NCBI RefSeq assembly: GCF_000341265.1
Contig: NZ_ANAE01000127.1
Coordinates: 28,900-92,899 of the forward strand
DNA: 64,000 nt
Direction: 5' to 3'
Source: Nocardiopsis prasina DSM 43845
GTDB lineage: Bacteria; Actinomycetota; Actinomycetes; Streptosporangiales; Streptosporangiaceae
Positions 49,344-57,427 of this stretch are shown here, in pieces. Positions within the stretch are counted from its first letter, which is position 1, and each line of letters begins with the position of its first letter. A program made the position numbers and the translations under genes. Under the pieces are notes generated by a model that saw only the letters and a list, made by a program, of their open reading frames with translations, was not told the DNA's origin and ran no database searches.

Positions 49344-50333
49344 GTGGTGAAACACACGACCGGCACCGACCAGGAGTTCGAGCGGCTCGTCGCTCCCTAC
49401 CGGCGGGAGCTGTACGCGCACTGCTACCGCATGCTCGGCTCGGCGCACGACGCCGAGGACCTGCTCCAGGAGACCTACCTGCGCGCCTGGAAGGGCTACG
49501 ACCGCTTCGAGGGCCGGTCCAGCCTGCGCACCTGGCTGCACCGGATCGCGACGACGGCCTGCCTCACCGCCCTGGAAAGACGCGGTAGGCGCCCGCTTCC
49601 CACCGGGCTCGGCGGTCCCACGGACACGCCCGGGGGAGCGCTCGCCGAGCGCTCCGACCTGCCCTGGCTCGAACCGATGCCGGACGTCCTGGGCGCTCCC
49701 GACGACACCGGTGATCCTGGCGCCGTGGTGGCGTCCCGGGAGAGCGTGCGGCTCGCCCTGGTGGCCGCGCTCCGGTACCTCCAGCCCCGGCAGCGTGCCG
49801 TGCTCATCCTGCGCGACGTGCTCCGGTTCAGCGCCGCCGAGGTCGCCCAGATCCTCGACACCTCGGTCCCGGCGGTGAACAGCCTCCTGCAACGGGCCCG
49901 CGCCCAGCTGGGGCGGGTCAGCCCCGAGGAGGACTCCGTCCCCGAACCCCGGTCCGACCAACGCGAGATCCTCGACCGCTACGTCGCCGCCTTCGAGTCC
50001 TACGACATCAGAGCGCTCACCGAGCTGTTCACCGCCGAGGCGGCCTTCGAGATGCCACCGTTCGCCACCTGGGTGCACGGAGCCGAGAACATCGGGCGGC
50101 TCATCGACGCGCACTGCCCGGCGCAGGGCCCCGGTGACCTGGCCATGGTGCCGACCTCGGCCAACGGGCGCCCCGCCTTCGGCATGTACCTCCGAGCGCA
50201 GGACGGCTCGTACCGAGCGTTCGGAGTCCACGCGCTGACCCTGGCGGCGGAGGGGGTCAGACACTGCGCGGTCTTCTTCGACACGGGGCTGTTCCGCCTC
50301 TTCGACCTGCCCGCGGTCCTGACCCGTAGCTGA
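49344..50333 (+). CDS. ECF RNA polymerase sigma factor with SnoaL-like C-terminal domain (SigG-like)
   Basis: Start GTG 49344 is chosen from the -10 box seven bases upstream; 329 residues. Region 2 spans about residues 11-75 (HCYRMLGSAHDAEDLLQETY, TWLHRIATTACLTAL), and region 4 about 130-185 (LQPRQRAVLILRDVLRFSAA, DTSVPAVNSLLQRAR). From about residue 200 a SnoaL/NTF2-like domain follows (LDRYVAAFESYDIRALTELF), the extra domain of the SigG/SigJ type of ECF factors, which controls activity without a classical anti-sigma factor. No anti-sigma gene is adjacent. Binding to a small ligand is possible. Confidence 0.9.
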   Translation: MVKHTTGTDQEFERLVAPYRRELYAHCYRMLGSAHDAEDLLQETYLRAWKGYDRFEGRSSLRTWLHRIATTACLTALERRGRRPLPTGLGGPTDTPGGALAERSDLPWLEPMPDVLGAPDDTGDPGAVVASRESVRLALVAALRYLQPRQRAVLILRDVLRFSAAEVAQILDTSVPAVNSLLQRARAQLGRVSPEEDSVPEPRSDQREILDRYVAAFESYDIRALTELFTAEAAFEMPPFATWVHGAENIGRLIDAHCPAQGPGDLAMVPTSANGRPAFGMYLRAQDGSYRAFGVHALTLAAEGVRHCAVFFDTGLFRLFDLPAVLTRS

Positions 50334-50638
50334 CCCTCTGTTGCGGGGCCGGGGGAGCCCTCAGCCGTTCGAAGTCCCCGGAGACTCCTGGATTCGGGTG
50401 CCCCGGGGGCCGAGGCCAGGGGGCGTCCAACGGCCCGGCGAGCTCGTAACCGGACTCCTCCACGGCCGCGCGGACCTCGCCGACCGCCGGTTCCCGTTCG
50501 CTGATCACGGTCACGCGGTCCAGCTCCACCTCCACGGAGACCGAGAGGACACCGTCGACGCGCTCCCAGCTCCTCGGACGCGAGTTCCCCGCAGTGACCG
50601 CAGGCCATGCTGACCACGGTGTAGGTTCGTTCGATCAT
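50257..50638 (-). pseudogene. Heavy-metal-associated (CopZ-like) domain gene split by a frameshift
   Basis: ATG 50638 overlaps the stop of the SnoaL-like gene (ATGA). The first 24 residues read MIERTYTVVSMACGHCGELA, with the metal-binding CxxC loop. Near 50570 the protein pattern moves to another frame, where WERVDGVLSVSVEVELDRVT and VISEREPAVGEVRAAVEESG complete the HMA fold. In the first frame the continuation is Arg/Gly-rich and meaningless. One indel is enough to explain this, so it is a pseudogene or a sequence error. Such proteins carry copper or related metals. Confidence 0.7.
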
Positions 50639-51084
50639 GCCGGGGCCCCGGCGTTCTTCTCCATGCGGGTGAGCGAGTGGGCCTCGCGCAGACGGCCGTC
50701 CGACGCGAACCTCCCGAAGAAGTGCGCGGCGATCGAGAACGCCTTCCGCTTCATCGTCACGTGCGTGGTGTACCGGGCGGTGAGCAGGTCGCCGTCGCTG
50801 GTGGCCTCGTGCACCTCCAGCAGGGAGCTGGGCCGGTTCCTACGGATGGGTCGCAGGTGCGCGATGAGCCTGCTCCGGTCCATGCGCAGACCGTCGTTGG
50901 TCTGCTCCATGTCCGGGGTGTGGAAGCGGTCGACGATCGTGGCGAGGTCCTCCTCGGTGTCGGTGACCGCGCGCTCGAAGCCGCCGCAGAATTCCACGAT
51001 GAACCTCGCAGGGTCCTCGCCCTTGAAGGGGTCCGCTGTTGCCTCCCTGATTCCACAATTCTGACACGATGTAAAATATGCCAC
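50635..51084 (-). CDS. SnoaL/NTF2-like protein
   Basis: The protein has 149 residues at most from ATG 51084; no strong ribosome-binding site marks the start. After about 30 residues the sequence shows the NTF2-like alternation: EEDLATIVDRFHTPDMEQTN, LLEVHEATSDGDLLTARYTT, AAHFFGRFASDGRLREAHSL. It could be a polyketide-cyclase-like or ligand-binding protein. It is divergent from a TetR gene, with matched operators in between, and overlaps the broken metal-binding gene. TetR control is likely; substrate unknown. Confidence 0.75.
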   Translation of the reverse strand: MAYFTSCQNCGIREATADPFKGEDPARFIVEFCGGFERAVTDTEEDLATIVDRFHTPDMEQTNDGLRMDRSRLIAHLRPIRRNRPSSLLEVHEATSDGDLLTARYTTHVTMKRKAFSIAAHFFGRFASDGRLREAHSLTRMEKNAGAPA

Positions 51085-51108
51085 GTGCTCAAGTTTGACA
51101 AGGTGTAA
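51062..51108. promoter_or_regulatory. Twin TetR-type operators
   Basis: TGACACGATGTAA (51062-51074) and TGACAAGGTGTAA (51096-51108) are near-palindromic sites sharing TGACA-N3-TGTAA, with starts 34 bases apart, in the gap between the divergent SnoaL-like and TetR genes. Confidence 0.6.
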
Positions 51109-51111
51109 GAG

Positions 51112-51663
51112 ATGCCGTCAGTTCCAGCCCCGAACCGCCGGGCCGACGCCCAGCGCAGCCGAGCCGCGATCCTCGAGGCCGCGATCCGCTTGCTTCCCGA
51201 CGCGAGGATGGACGCCGTCGCGGCCGAGGCCGGGGTCACGCGCCAGACCGTCTACGCGCACTTCCCCTCGCGGTCCCAGCTCCGCTCGGCGGTGCTCGAC
51301 CGGATCACCCAGGAGGCCCTGGCCGCGATGGACGCCGCCGACCTCGACTCCGGTCCCGCCGCGGACGCCCTGCTTCGCCTGGTGGACGCCGCCGCGTGCA
51401 CTATCAGCAGGTACCCGCATCTGGTGCTCTGGTCCGACTCCACCTCCGATGGCGAACGGCACGCACCGGTGGCCGAGCGGATCAGAAGGGTGATCAGCAG
51501 GGGTCAGCGCGACGGCGAGTTCGACGACACCCTCTCGACCGACTGGCTGGTCTCGGTCGTCATCGCCGTCGGGCACGCCGAAGCCGGCCTGAGCGAAGAG
51601 GAGACCCACCGGTCGAGGCGCACCACGCTCCTCCGTGTCGTCGGCCACCAACGGGATGTCTGA
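51112..51663 (+). CDS. TetR/AcrR family transcriptional regulator
   Basis: The protein has 183 residues; ATG 51112 lies three bases after an operator half-site. The HTH is residues about 16-58 (RAAILEAAIRLLPDARMDAV, GVTRQTVYAHFPSRSQL). The C-terminal ligand domain is short and has no assigned family. The arrangement and twin operators indicate repression of both itself and the divergent SnoaL-like gene. Confidence 0.93.
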   Translation: MPSVPAPNRRADAQRSRAAILEAAIRLLPDARMDAVAAEAGVTRQTVYAHFPSRSQLRSAVLDRITQEALAAMDAADLDSGPAADALLRLVDAAACTISRYPHLVLWSDSTSDGERHAPVAERIRRVISRGQRDGEFDDTLSTDWLVSVVIAVGHAEAGLSEEETHRSRRTTLLRVVGHQRDV

Positions 51664-51822
51664 CCAGCGGCCCAGCCCGATTCGCCCCGATTCGGCCCGC
51701 CCACTGGCACAAAGGGCTCCCGAACGCGACTACCGTGCTCATGGGCCGTGTCAGTGCGCGGCCCTCCTTCTGACCATTTCTCCCACCCGCGGGACCAACG
51801 CGGGCAGCCAGATGGGAACCGT

Positions 51823-52998
51823 GTGAACAGCACCCATGACCGATCGCCCCGGGACCTGCGCCTCATCGTGACCGGAGGGGGGACGGGCGGCCACACCTAC
51901 CCCGCACTGACCGCGGTCAACGCCCTGCGGGCCCGCCTGGAGTCGACCGGCCACTCCCTCGAGGTGCTGTGGGTGGGCGCGGGGGACAGCCTCGAGCAGC
52001 GCGTGGCCACGAGCAACGGCATCGCCTTCGAGTCGGTGGCGACCGGCAAGATCCGCCGGTCCAAGAACCCGATCAAGATGGTTTCCCCGGCCAACGTCAA
52101 GGACATGACCAACGTCCCCCGAGGCGTGGCGCAGGCCCGGTCGCTGGTCTCCGACTTCGCCCCCGACGTGGTGCTGGCCACCGGCGGCTACGTCGCCGTC
52201 CCCGTCGGCCTGGCCGCCCGCATGTGTCGCCGCCCCCTCGTGGTGCACGAGCAGACCGTCCGACTCGGACTGGCCAACAAGGTCCTCGCCCGGGCCGGAG
52301 CCCAGATCGCCGTGTCCGCGCAGTCCTCGGTCGCCCTCCTGCCCGAGGGTTCCCAGGACACCGCCGTGGTGACGGGCAACCCGGTGCGCCCCGAGGTCCT
52401 CACCGGCCAGCCGCACCTTGCCGCCAAGGGCCTGGGCTTCGAGGGCCACGACCCGGAGCTGCCCACCGTCTACGTGACCGGCGGCGCCCAGGGTTCGGCC
52501 CAGATCAACACGAACGTCCGCGACATCCTGCCGTGGCTGCTCGGCAGGGCCAACGTCGTCCACCAGTGCGGTGCGAACAACGTCGAGGAACTGCGCGAGA
52601 GCGCCCGCAGCCTGGACCCCGAGCTGGCTCGGCGCTACCACCTGACCGCCTTCGTCGGTCCGGAACTCCCCGACGTGCTGGCCCTCGCGGACGTGGTGGT
52701 CTCCCGCAGCGGCGCCGGAACCATCGCCGAACTCACCGCCCTGGGCAAGGCCGCGGTCTTCATCCCGCTGGCCTCCTCCGCCGGGAACGAGCAGGCGCAC
52801 AACGCCCGCCACCTCCAGGAGTCCGGGGCGGCCGTCGCCCTCCTCGGCGAGGTCAACCCCGCGAACCTCCAGGCGGCGGTGGAGCCTTTGCTCGCCGACC
52901 CGGCCACCCGTAACGCCATCGCTTCCCAGGCCCGCTCCAAGGGCATGCCCGACGCCGCCGAACGCCTCGTGGACGTCCTAATCGCCGCCGCCAACTGA
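51823..52998 (+). CDS. MurG-like glycosyltransferase outside the cell-division cluster
   Basis: GTG 51823 gives 391 residues. The MurG signature is complete: LIVTGGGTGGHTYPALTAVN at the N terminus (G-x-G-G-H), FAPDVVLATGGYVAVPVGLA and the donor-site region VVSRSGAGTIAELTALGKAA, followed by FIPLASSAGNEQAHNARHL. MurG adds UDP-GlcNAc to lipid I in peptidoglycan synthesis. The cell's main murG is normally in the mur/fts cluster, absent here, so this is probably a paralogue acting in another lipid-linked glycosylation or a resistance-related variant. It lies directly before the CRISPR leader. Confidence 0.88.
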   Translation: MNSTHDRSPRDLRLIVTGGGTGGHTYPALTAVNALRARLESTGHSLEVLWVGAGDSLEQRVATSNGIAFESVATGKIRRSKNPIKMVSPANVKDMTNVPRGVAQARSLVSDFAPDVVLATGGYVAVPVGLAARMCRRPLVVHEQTVRLGLANKVLARAGAQIAVSAQSSVALLPEGSQDTAVVTGNPVRPEVLTGQPHLAAKGLGFEGHDPELPTVYVTGGAQGSAQINTNVRDILPWLLGRANVVHQCGANNVEELRESARSLDPELARRYHLTAFVGPELPDVLALADVVVSRSGAGTIAELTALGKAAVFIPLASSAGNEQAHNARHLQESGAAVALLGEVNPANLQAAVEPLLADPATRNAIASQARSKGMPDAAERLVDVLIAAAN

Positions 52999-53134
52999 TC
53001 CCGGAGCCACCTCCACGGAGGTGGTCCCATTCGTGTCACGGAATCACTTATGACCAGGGAAATCACCAGTGTCCAACTTTCGAGAAGTTGGAAAAACAAC
53101 CCCTTGCCGCTGGTAAGTTCCCTGGTCAAAAAGT
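52999..53134 (+). promoter_or_regulatory. CRISPR leader with nested inverted repeats
   Basis: The 136 bases between the MurG-like stop and the first repeat are far more AT-rich than the surroundings. TGACCAGGGAA (53051-53061) is the exact complement of TTCCCTGGTCA (53118-53128). Nested inside are ACCAG/CTGGT (53065-53069, 53110-53114) and CCAACTT/AAGTTGG (53073-53079, 53085-53091). The leader should drive array transcription and mark the insertion end. Confidence 0.7.
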
Positions 53135-54139
53135 CTGCTCCCCGCGCACGCGGGGATGGACCCCGAACGTGCCTGCGCAGAACCGCGAGGTCAGCCTGCT
53201 CCCCGCGCACGCGGGGATGGACCCGCGTGCCTCCGGCGGGCCTCAGGAATCGAGGACTGCTCCCCGCGCACGCGGGGATGGACCCGACGGTGCCGTTCAG
53301 CAGGGCGTAGGTGCCAGCTGCTCCCCGCGCACGCGGGGATGGACCCACGGGCCTCCGTCACCAGGGCGGACCATCCCCCTGCTCCCCGCGCACGCGGGGA
53401 TGGACCCCCGGTCAGGTCCAGGGTGCGGCCCGGGTCCGGCTGCTCCCCGCGCACGCGGGGATGGACCCGCCCGCGAGTGGGAGAACAACTACGGCACCGG
53501 CTGCTCCCCGCGCACGCGGGGATGGACCCGCCTCGGTCCTGGGCGGAGACACCGAGGAGTGCTGCTCCCCGCGCACGCGGGGATGGACCCCGGGCCGGGA
53601 TCCCGGACTCCACCAGGGCGTTCTGTTCCCCGCGCACGCGGGGATGGACCCCAGCGCCTGCACTGGGCCACCAAGGCCCGCAAGCTGCTCCCCGCGCACG
53701 CGGGGATGGACCCTGGAGCCTCCGTCACCAGGGCGGACCATCCCCCTGCTCCCCGCGCACGCGGGGATGGACCCACGGGCCTCCGTCACCAGGGCGGACC
53801 ATCCCCCTGCTCCCCGCGCACGCGGGGATGGACCCTGGAGAAGCAGGTCGCGGACCTTGCGGCTCTGCTGCTCCCGGCGCACGCGGGGATGGACCCTCCG
53901 GCGTCGTGCTGGGCCTGTCGACCGTGGGCTGCTCCCCGCGCACGCGGGGATGGACCCAGCTCGGGCACTCCGGCCGTGGCCTCCAGGAGCTGCTCCCCGC
54001 GCACGCGGGGATGGACCCCGGGTCGCGAACTGGTGGGCGCACGTCAACGTCTGCTCCCCGCGCACGCGGGATGGACCCCGCAACGACGGTGCCGTCGGCG
54101 GTGGTGATGGCTGCTCCCCGCGCATGCTGGGATGAACTG
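53135..54139 (+). CRISPR. Type I-E CRISPR array, 17 repeats and 16 spacers
   Basis: The 29-base repeat begins CTGCTCCCC, has the stem CCCCGCG-CA-CGCGGGG and ends GGATGGACCC, the actinobacterial type I-E form. The period is 61 bases (32-base spacers); spacer 9 is 33 bases. Repeat 9 has one C-to-T change, repeat 13 one C-to-G change, repeat 16 lacks one G, and repeat 17 (54111-54139) is degenerate, marking the leader-distal end. Spacers 4 and 11 are identical and spacer 10 differs from them only in the first four bases. No cas gene lies in this window. Open frames running through the array are artefacts of its 61-base period. Confidence 0.98.
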
Positions 54140-54178
54140 CCTGCTTGACTGGTGGGGTCTAAGAAGCTGGGGGATGCC

Positions 54179-54982
54179 GTGGTCGGTCGGGGTTGGTGCG
54201 CGGTGGGGCTCGCGGTTCTGCTCGCGGGATGCGGGGCGCAGGCAGGGGAGTCGGAGGCCCTGCCGGAGGGCGGGTTCGACTATCAGTTGGGTGAGGCCTA
54301 CCCACCGCCCGAAGGGGCCACCATCGTGGTGCGCGACTCCACGGCCGAACCGGAGCCGGGCATCTACTCGGTCTGTTACGTCAACGGCTTCCAGACCCAG
54401 CCCGGGGAATTGGACTCATGGCTGGACGCGGGGCTGGTGTTGCTGGACGGGGGCGGAGAACCGGTCGCCGATCCGGGTTGGCCGGACGAGATGCTCCTGG
54501 ACACCTCCACGGACGACAAGCGGGAGCGGATCGCGGGAATCCTCGCCGAGACCGTTGACGGGTGCGCGGAGGCGGGGTTCGACGCTGTGGAGTTCGACAA
54601 CCTGGACTCCTACCTGCGCTCCCGGGGTGCCTTGAGCGTTGACGACAACCTGGCTCTGGCCGGGGACCTCGTCGCGTCGGCACACGAGCGCGGGCTCGCG
54701 GCCGCCCAGAAGAACGCGGCGGAGGAGGCCGAACGCGGCAGGGACGAGGCCGGGTTCGACTTCGCCGTCACCGAGTCCTGCGCCGCCTGGTCGGAGTGCT
54801 CCGTCTACACGGACGCTTACGGAGACGACGTGCTCGACATCGAGTACCCCGAGGATCTGGAGGAGGCCGGGACCACCTTCGAGCAGGTGTGCTCGGACCC
54901 GGACCTTCCGTCCCGGACCGTGCTGCGGGACCTCGGCCTGGTCGGGCCCGACCAGGCCGACCACGTCTACGCGCGCTGCTGA
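54179..54982 (+). CDS. GH114 family (endo-alpha-1,4-polygalactosaminidase-like) lipoprotein
   Basis: GTG 54179 has CTGGGGGAT upstream and gives 267 residues. VGLAVLLAGCG is a lipobox-type signal peptide, so the protein is secreted and lipid-anchored. The GH114 TIM-barrel pattern follows: FDYQLGEAYPPPEGATIVVR, SVCYVNGFQTQPGELDSW, GFDAVEFDNLDSY and GLAAAQKNAAE. The Glu/Asp in AVEFDNLD is the expected catalytic region. GH114 enzymes cleave galactosaminogalactan-type polymers of fungal walls. The 3' end overlaps the convergent DUF6506 gene by 16 bases. Confidence 0.85.
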   Translation: MVGRGWCAVGLAVLLAGCGAQAGESEALPEGGFDYQLGEAYPPPEGATIVVRDSTAEPEPGIYSVCYVNGFQTQPGELDSWLDAGLVLLDGGGEPVADPGWPDEMLLDTSTDDKRERIAGILAETVDGCAEAGFDAVEFDNLDSYLRSRGALSVDDNLALAGDLVASAHERGLAAAQKNAAEEAERGRDEAGFDFAVTESCAAWSECSVYTDAYGDDVLDIEYPEDLEEAGTTFEQVCSDPDLPSRTVLRDLGLVGPDQADHVYARC

Positions 54983-55284
54983 GCCTCGGACTCGCCGAAG
55001 TCGGCGGCTGCCCTGAGGGACTCGGCGGAGAAGGCCACGTGACCCACGGCCACGTGGTCGGGCAGGTTCGCGCGCACTCGGGCGGCTGCCTCCAGGGTGA
55101 AGCCGCCGCAGAGTTCGATCAGCCGCACTCCTTCGGCGGCCAGGGCCGTGGCGATCGCCGGTGCCGCGTCCTGGTCCGTCACCGGAACGAGGATGGTGCG
55201 TTGCCCGGCACGATCGATCTCGGTGCGGTCCCTGACCGGGTCGGTGTCGGGGTGCTCGTACAGGTAGGCCCAGATCATGCTCAT
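54967..55284 (-). CDS. DUF6506 family protein
   Basis: The protein has 105 residues (ATG 55284, or ATG 55278). The pattern of a short alpha/beta fold is visible: ILVPVTDQDAAPAIATALAA, GVRLIELCGGFTLEAAARV, HVAVGHVAFSAESL. The IELCGGF motif is typical of DUF6506, a small family of unknown function. No signal peptide. Convergent overlap with the GH114 gene. Confidence 0.75.
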   Translation of the reverse strand: MSMIWAYLYEHPDTDPVRDRTEIDRAGQRTILVPVTDQDAAPAIATALAAEGVRLIELCGGFTLEAAARVRANLPDHVAVGHVAFSAESLRAAADFGESEAQQRA

Positions 55285-55405
55285 ACCGTCACCCTAGGAA
55301 CTCAAGCCTGGTTGAGGTCAACGGGCAGGTTCGCTGCTCCCGAGGGTCCTGGGTGCCATACTTCGCTCGGGGCCGTCCCCTGGCCCGGCAGACAAGGAGT
55401 GTTGG

Positions 55406-56053
55406 ATGGGTTTCCCGAGCACGCTGGACCACCTCGTGTACGCCGTGCCCGATCTGGGTGAGGCGGTCACCGACTTCGCCCGGCGCACCGGGGTGACGCC
55501 CGCGCGCGGCGGAGCGCACCCGGTGGGGTCGGCCAACGCCCTGGTGGCGCTGACCGTGGACGGTCGGCCCGCCCCCCACTACCTGGAGATCGTCGGCCCC
55601 GATCCCGAGAGGGAGGACCCGGGGCCGGTGCGTGTCTTCGGGTTGGCCGACCTGGAGCGTCCCCACCTGGCGACCTTCGCCGTGCGGGTCGGTGAGGACC
55701 TGGAGACCGCCGTCGAGCGGGCCCGCGCGGTGGGCCACGACCCCGGTGACGTGGACCCGTGGTCCAGGACCACCCCCGACGGGACGGTGCTCCGCTGGCT
55801 GCTGGCCAAGAGGGAACCCGACTCCTACCCGGCGCCGGTGCCGTTCCTGATCGACTGGGAGGGAACCCCGCAGCCCGGACTGGGGGACCTGCCCGCGCTC
55901 GAGCTCCTCGCCCTGCGCGCGGAGCACCCCGACCCCGCGTCGCTGGCTCCGGCACTGGGCGCGCTGGGTGTGGACCTGGACCTCCGCGAGGGGCCTCGGG
56001 TCTTGTTGGAGGCCGACCTGCGCGGTCCGCGAGGCGAGTTCGTCCTGCGCTGA
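55406..56053 (+). CDS. VOC/glyoxalase-like domain protein
   Basis: The protein has 215 residues with AAGGAGTGTTGG before ATG 55406. It starts LDHLVYAVPDLGEAVTDFAR, the glyoxalase_3-type (VOC-like) entry, and includes HYLEIVGPDPEREDPGPVRV and LRWLLAKREPD. It ends with a domain-swapped-like segment (LLEADLRGPRGEFVLR). Such long single-chain VOC proteins are widespread in Actinobacteria with unknown roles. Confidence 0.85.
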   Translation: MGFPSTLDHLVYAVPDLGEAVTDFARRTGVTPARGGAHPVGSANALVALTVDGRPAPHYLEIVGPDPEREDPGPVRVFGLADLERPHLATFAVRVGEDLETAVERARAVGHDPGDVDPWSRTTPDGTVLRWLLAKREPDSYPAPVPFLIDWEGTPQPGLGDLPALELLALRAEHPDPASLAPALGALGVDLDLREGPRVLLEADLRGPRGEFVLR

Positions 56054-56245
56054 ACGATCCAGGCCAGCCGCGCCGGGCGTTCCCCAACGCGGACTCCCGG
56101 ATTCCCCCATCTCTTCCCAGGCGTCGTTTTCGGGCCCCGCATGTCGGGTACCGCAGCATCCACATCCCCCACACAGCAGTATCCGAAGAACAGGGGAGCA
56201 CATGCCGCAGGGTCAACACACGCCCGCCGACCGTGAGGGCGCACT

Positions 56246-57427
56246 GTGACCGGCTGGAAGGCGCCCCTCGCGATCGCCGGGCTCCGATGGGCGTGGACCA
56301 GGGCCCGCCGTGCGCGAACTCCCGAGCCTCCTCCTCGTGACGGACTCGAACTTCTCGCCTGGGGCGCGGCTGGGGCCGCTCTCGGAATCGGCGCCTCCGC
56401 GCTGTCCGAACACCGCCGGTCGGGGCTGATGAACGGCAAGGTCGTGCTGGTCACCGGCGGCTCCCGGGGGCTCGGCCTCCAGTTGGCCCGCGAGTTCGGT
56501 GCCAGCGGCGCCTCCGTGGTGATCTGCGCGCGCGGGCAGGAGGGGCTGGATCGCGCCGTCTCCGAACTCGCCGGTAGGGGCGTGCGCGCCCACGGCGTGG
56601 TCTGCGACGTCACCGACCCGGACGCGATCGAGGGCCTGCTCGACGAGGCGGAACGGCACTTCGGGCGCCTGGACGCCGTGGTCAACTCGGCCGGGATCAT
56701 GCGGGTCGGTCCCCAGGAGACCCATACGGACGACCACTTCCGGCAGGCCATGGACGTCATGTTCTGGGGTCCGTTCCACCTGTCCCGCGCGGCCGTCGAC
56801 CGCCTGCGCCGCACTCGGGGCACCATCGTCAACATCACCTCGATCGGCGCCTACCTGTCCGTCCCGCACCTGCTGCCCTACTCGACCGCCAAGCACGCCT
56901 GGGCGGCGCTGTCGGAGGGCATGGCGGCCGAGACCGCCGGCACCGGCGTGCGCGTCACCACCGTGGTTCCGGGGCTGATGCGCACCGGGTCGCACCGGGG
57001 CGTGGTCTTCAGCGGTGATCCGGAACGCGAGTACGCGTGGTTCGCGCTGGCCGCCGGACTGCCCCTGTTGAGTGTCAGCGCCGAACACGCCGCCCGGCGC
57101 ATCGTGCACGCCACGGCCCGGCGCCAGGGGTTCCTCGTGATCTCCCCGATCACCCGGGTCGGTCTGGCGGTGCGCGGGATCGCACCCGGGCTCACCCAGG
57201 AGGCGATGCGCGTGGTGGGCCGACTGCTGCCCGACGCCCCGGAGCACGTGGAGGAGCGCCCCGGTTCGGAGGCGGGCCAGAGCAGGCTCGGACGGGTGGT
57301 CGGCGCCGTCACCGTGCTCAACGAACGGGCGGGCCACCGCATGAACCAGCGTTCCCGAGCGGACGAACAGCGCGACGAACGGAACCGAGACTCCCAACGG
57401 TCCAACGAAGAGGAGGACACCCCATGA
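56246..57427 (+). CDS. Membrane-associated SDR family oxidoreductase with C-terminal extension
   Basis: GTG 56246 gives 393 residues. A hydrophobic segment at about residues 34-53 (ELLAWGAAGAALGIGASAL) suggests membrane association. The SDR domain follows: VLVTGGSRGLGLQLA, VVNSAGIM, catalytic Ser in VNITSIGAY and YSTAKHAW (Tyr-x-x-x-Lys complete). From about residue 300 a long extension with amphipathic helices ends in a charged tail (RADEQRDERNRDSQRSNEEE). It resembles actinomycete SDRs of unknown substrate. Its stop overlaps the start of the proline-rich peptide gene (ATGA). Confidence 0.9.
   Translation: MTGWKAPLAIAGLRWAWTRARRARTPEPPPRDGLELLAWGAAGAALGIGASALSEHRRSGLMNGKVVLVTGGSRGLGLQLAREFGASGASVVICARGQEGLDRAVSELAGRGVRAHGVVCDVTDPDAIEGLLDEAERHFGRLDAVVNSAGIMRVGPQETHTDDHFRQAMDVMFWGPFHLSRAAVDRLRRTRGTIVNITSIGAYLSVPHLLPYSTAKHAWAALSEGMAAETAGTGVRVTTVVPGLMRTGSHRGVVFSGDPEREYAWFALAAGLPLLSVSAEHAARRIVHATARRQGFLVISPITRVGLAVRGIAPGLTQEAMRVVGRLLPDAPEHVEERPGSEAGQSRLGRVVGAVTVLNERAGHRMNQRSRADEQRDERNRDSQRSNEEEDTP

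Noticed and set aside
53088..54148. Long overlapping open frames across the CRISPR array on both strands
   Set aside because: They arise because the 61-base period keeps frames open; their peptides just repeat the translated CRISPR repeat (for example PRTRGWT or SIPACAGS).
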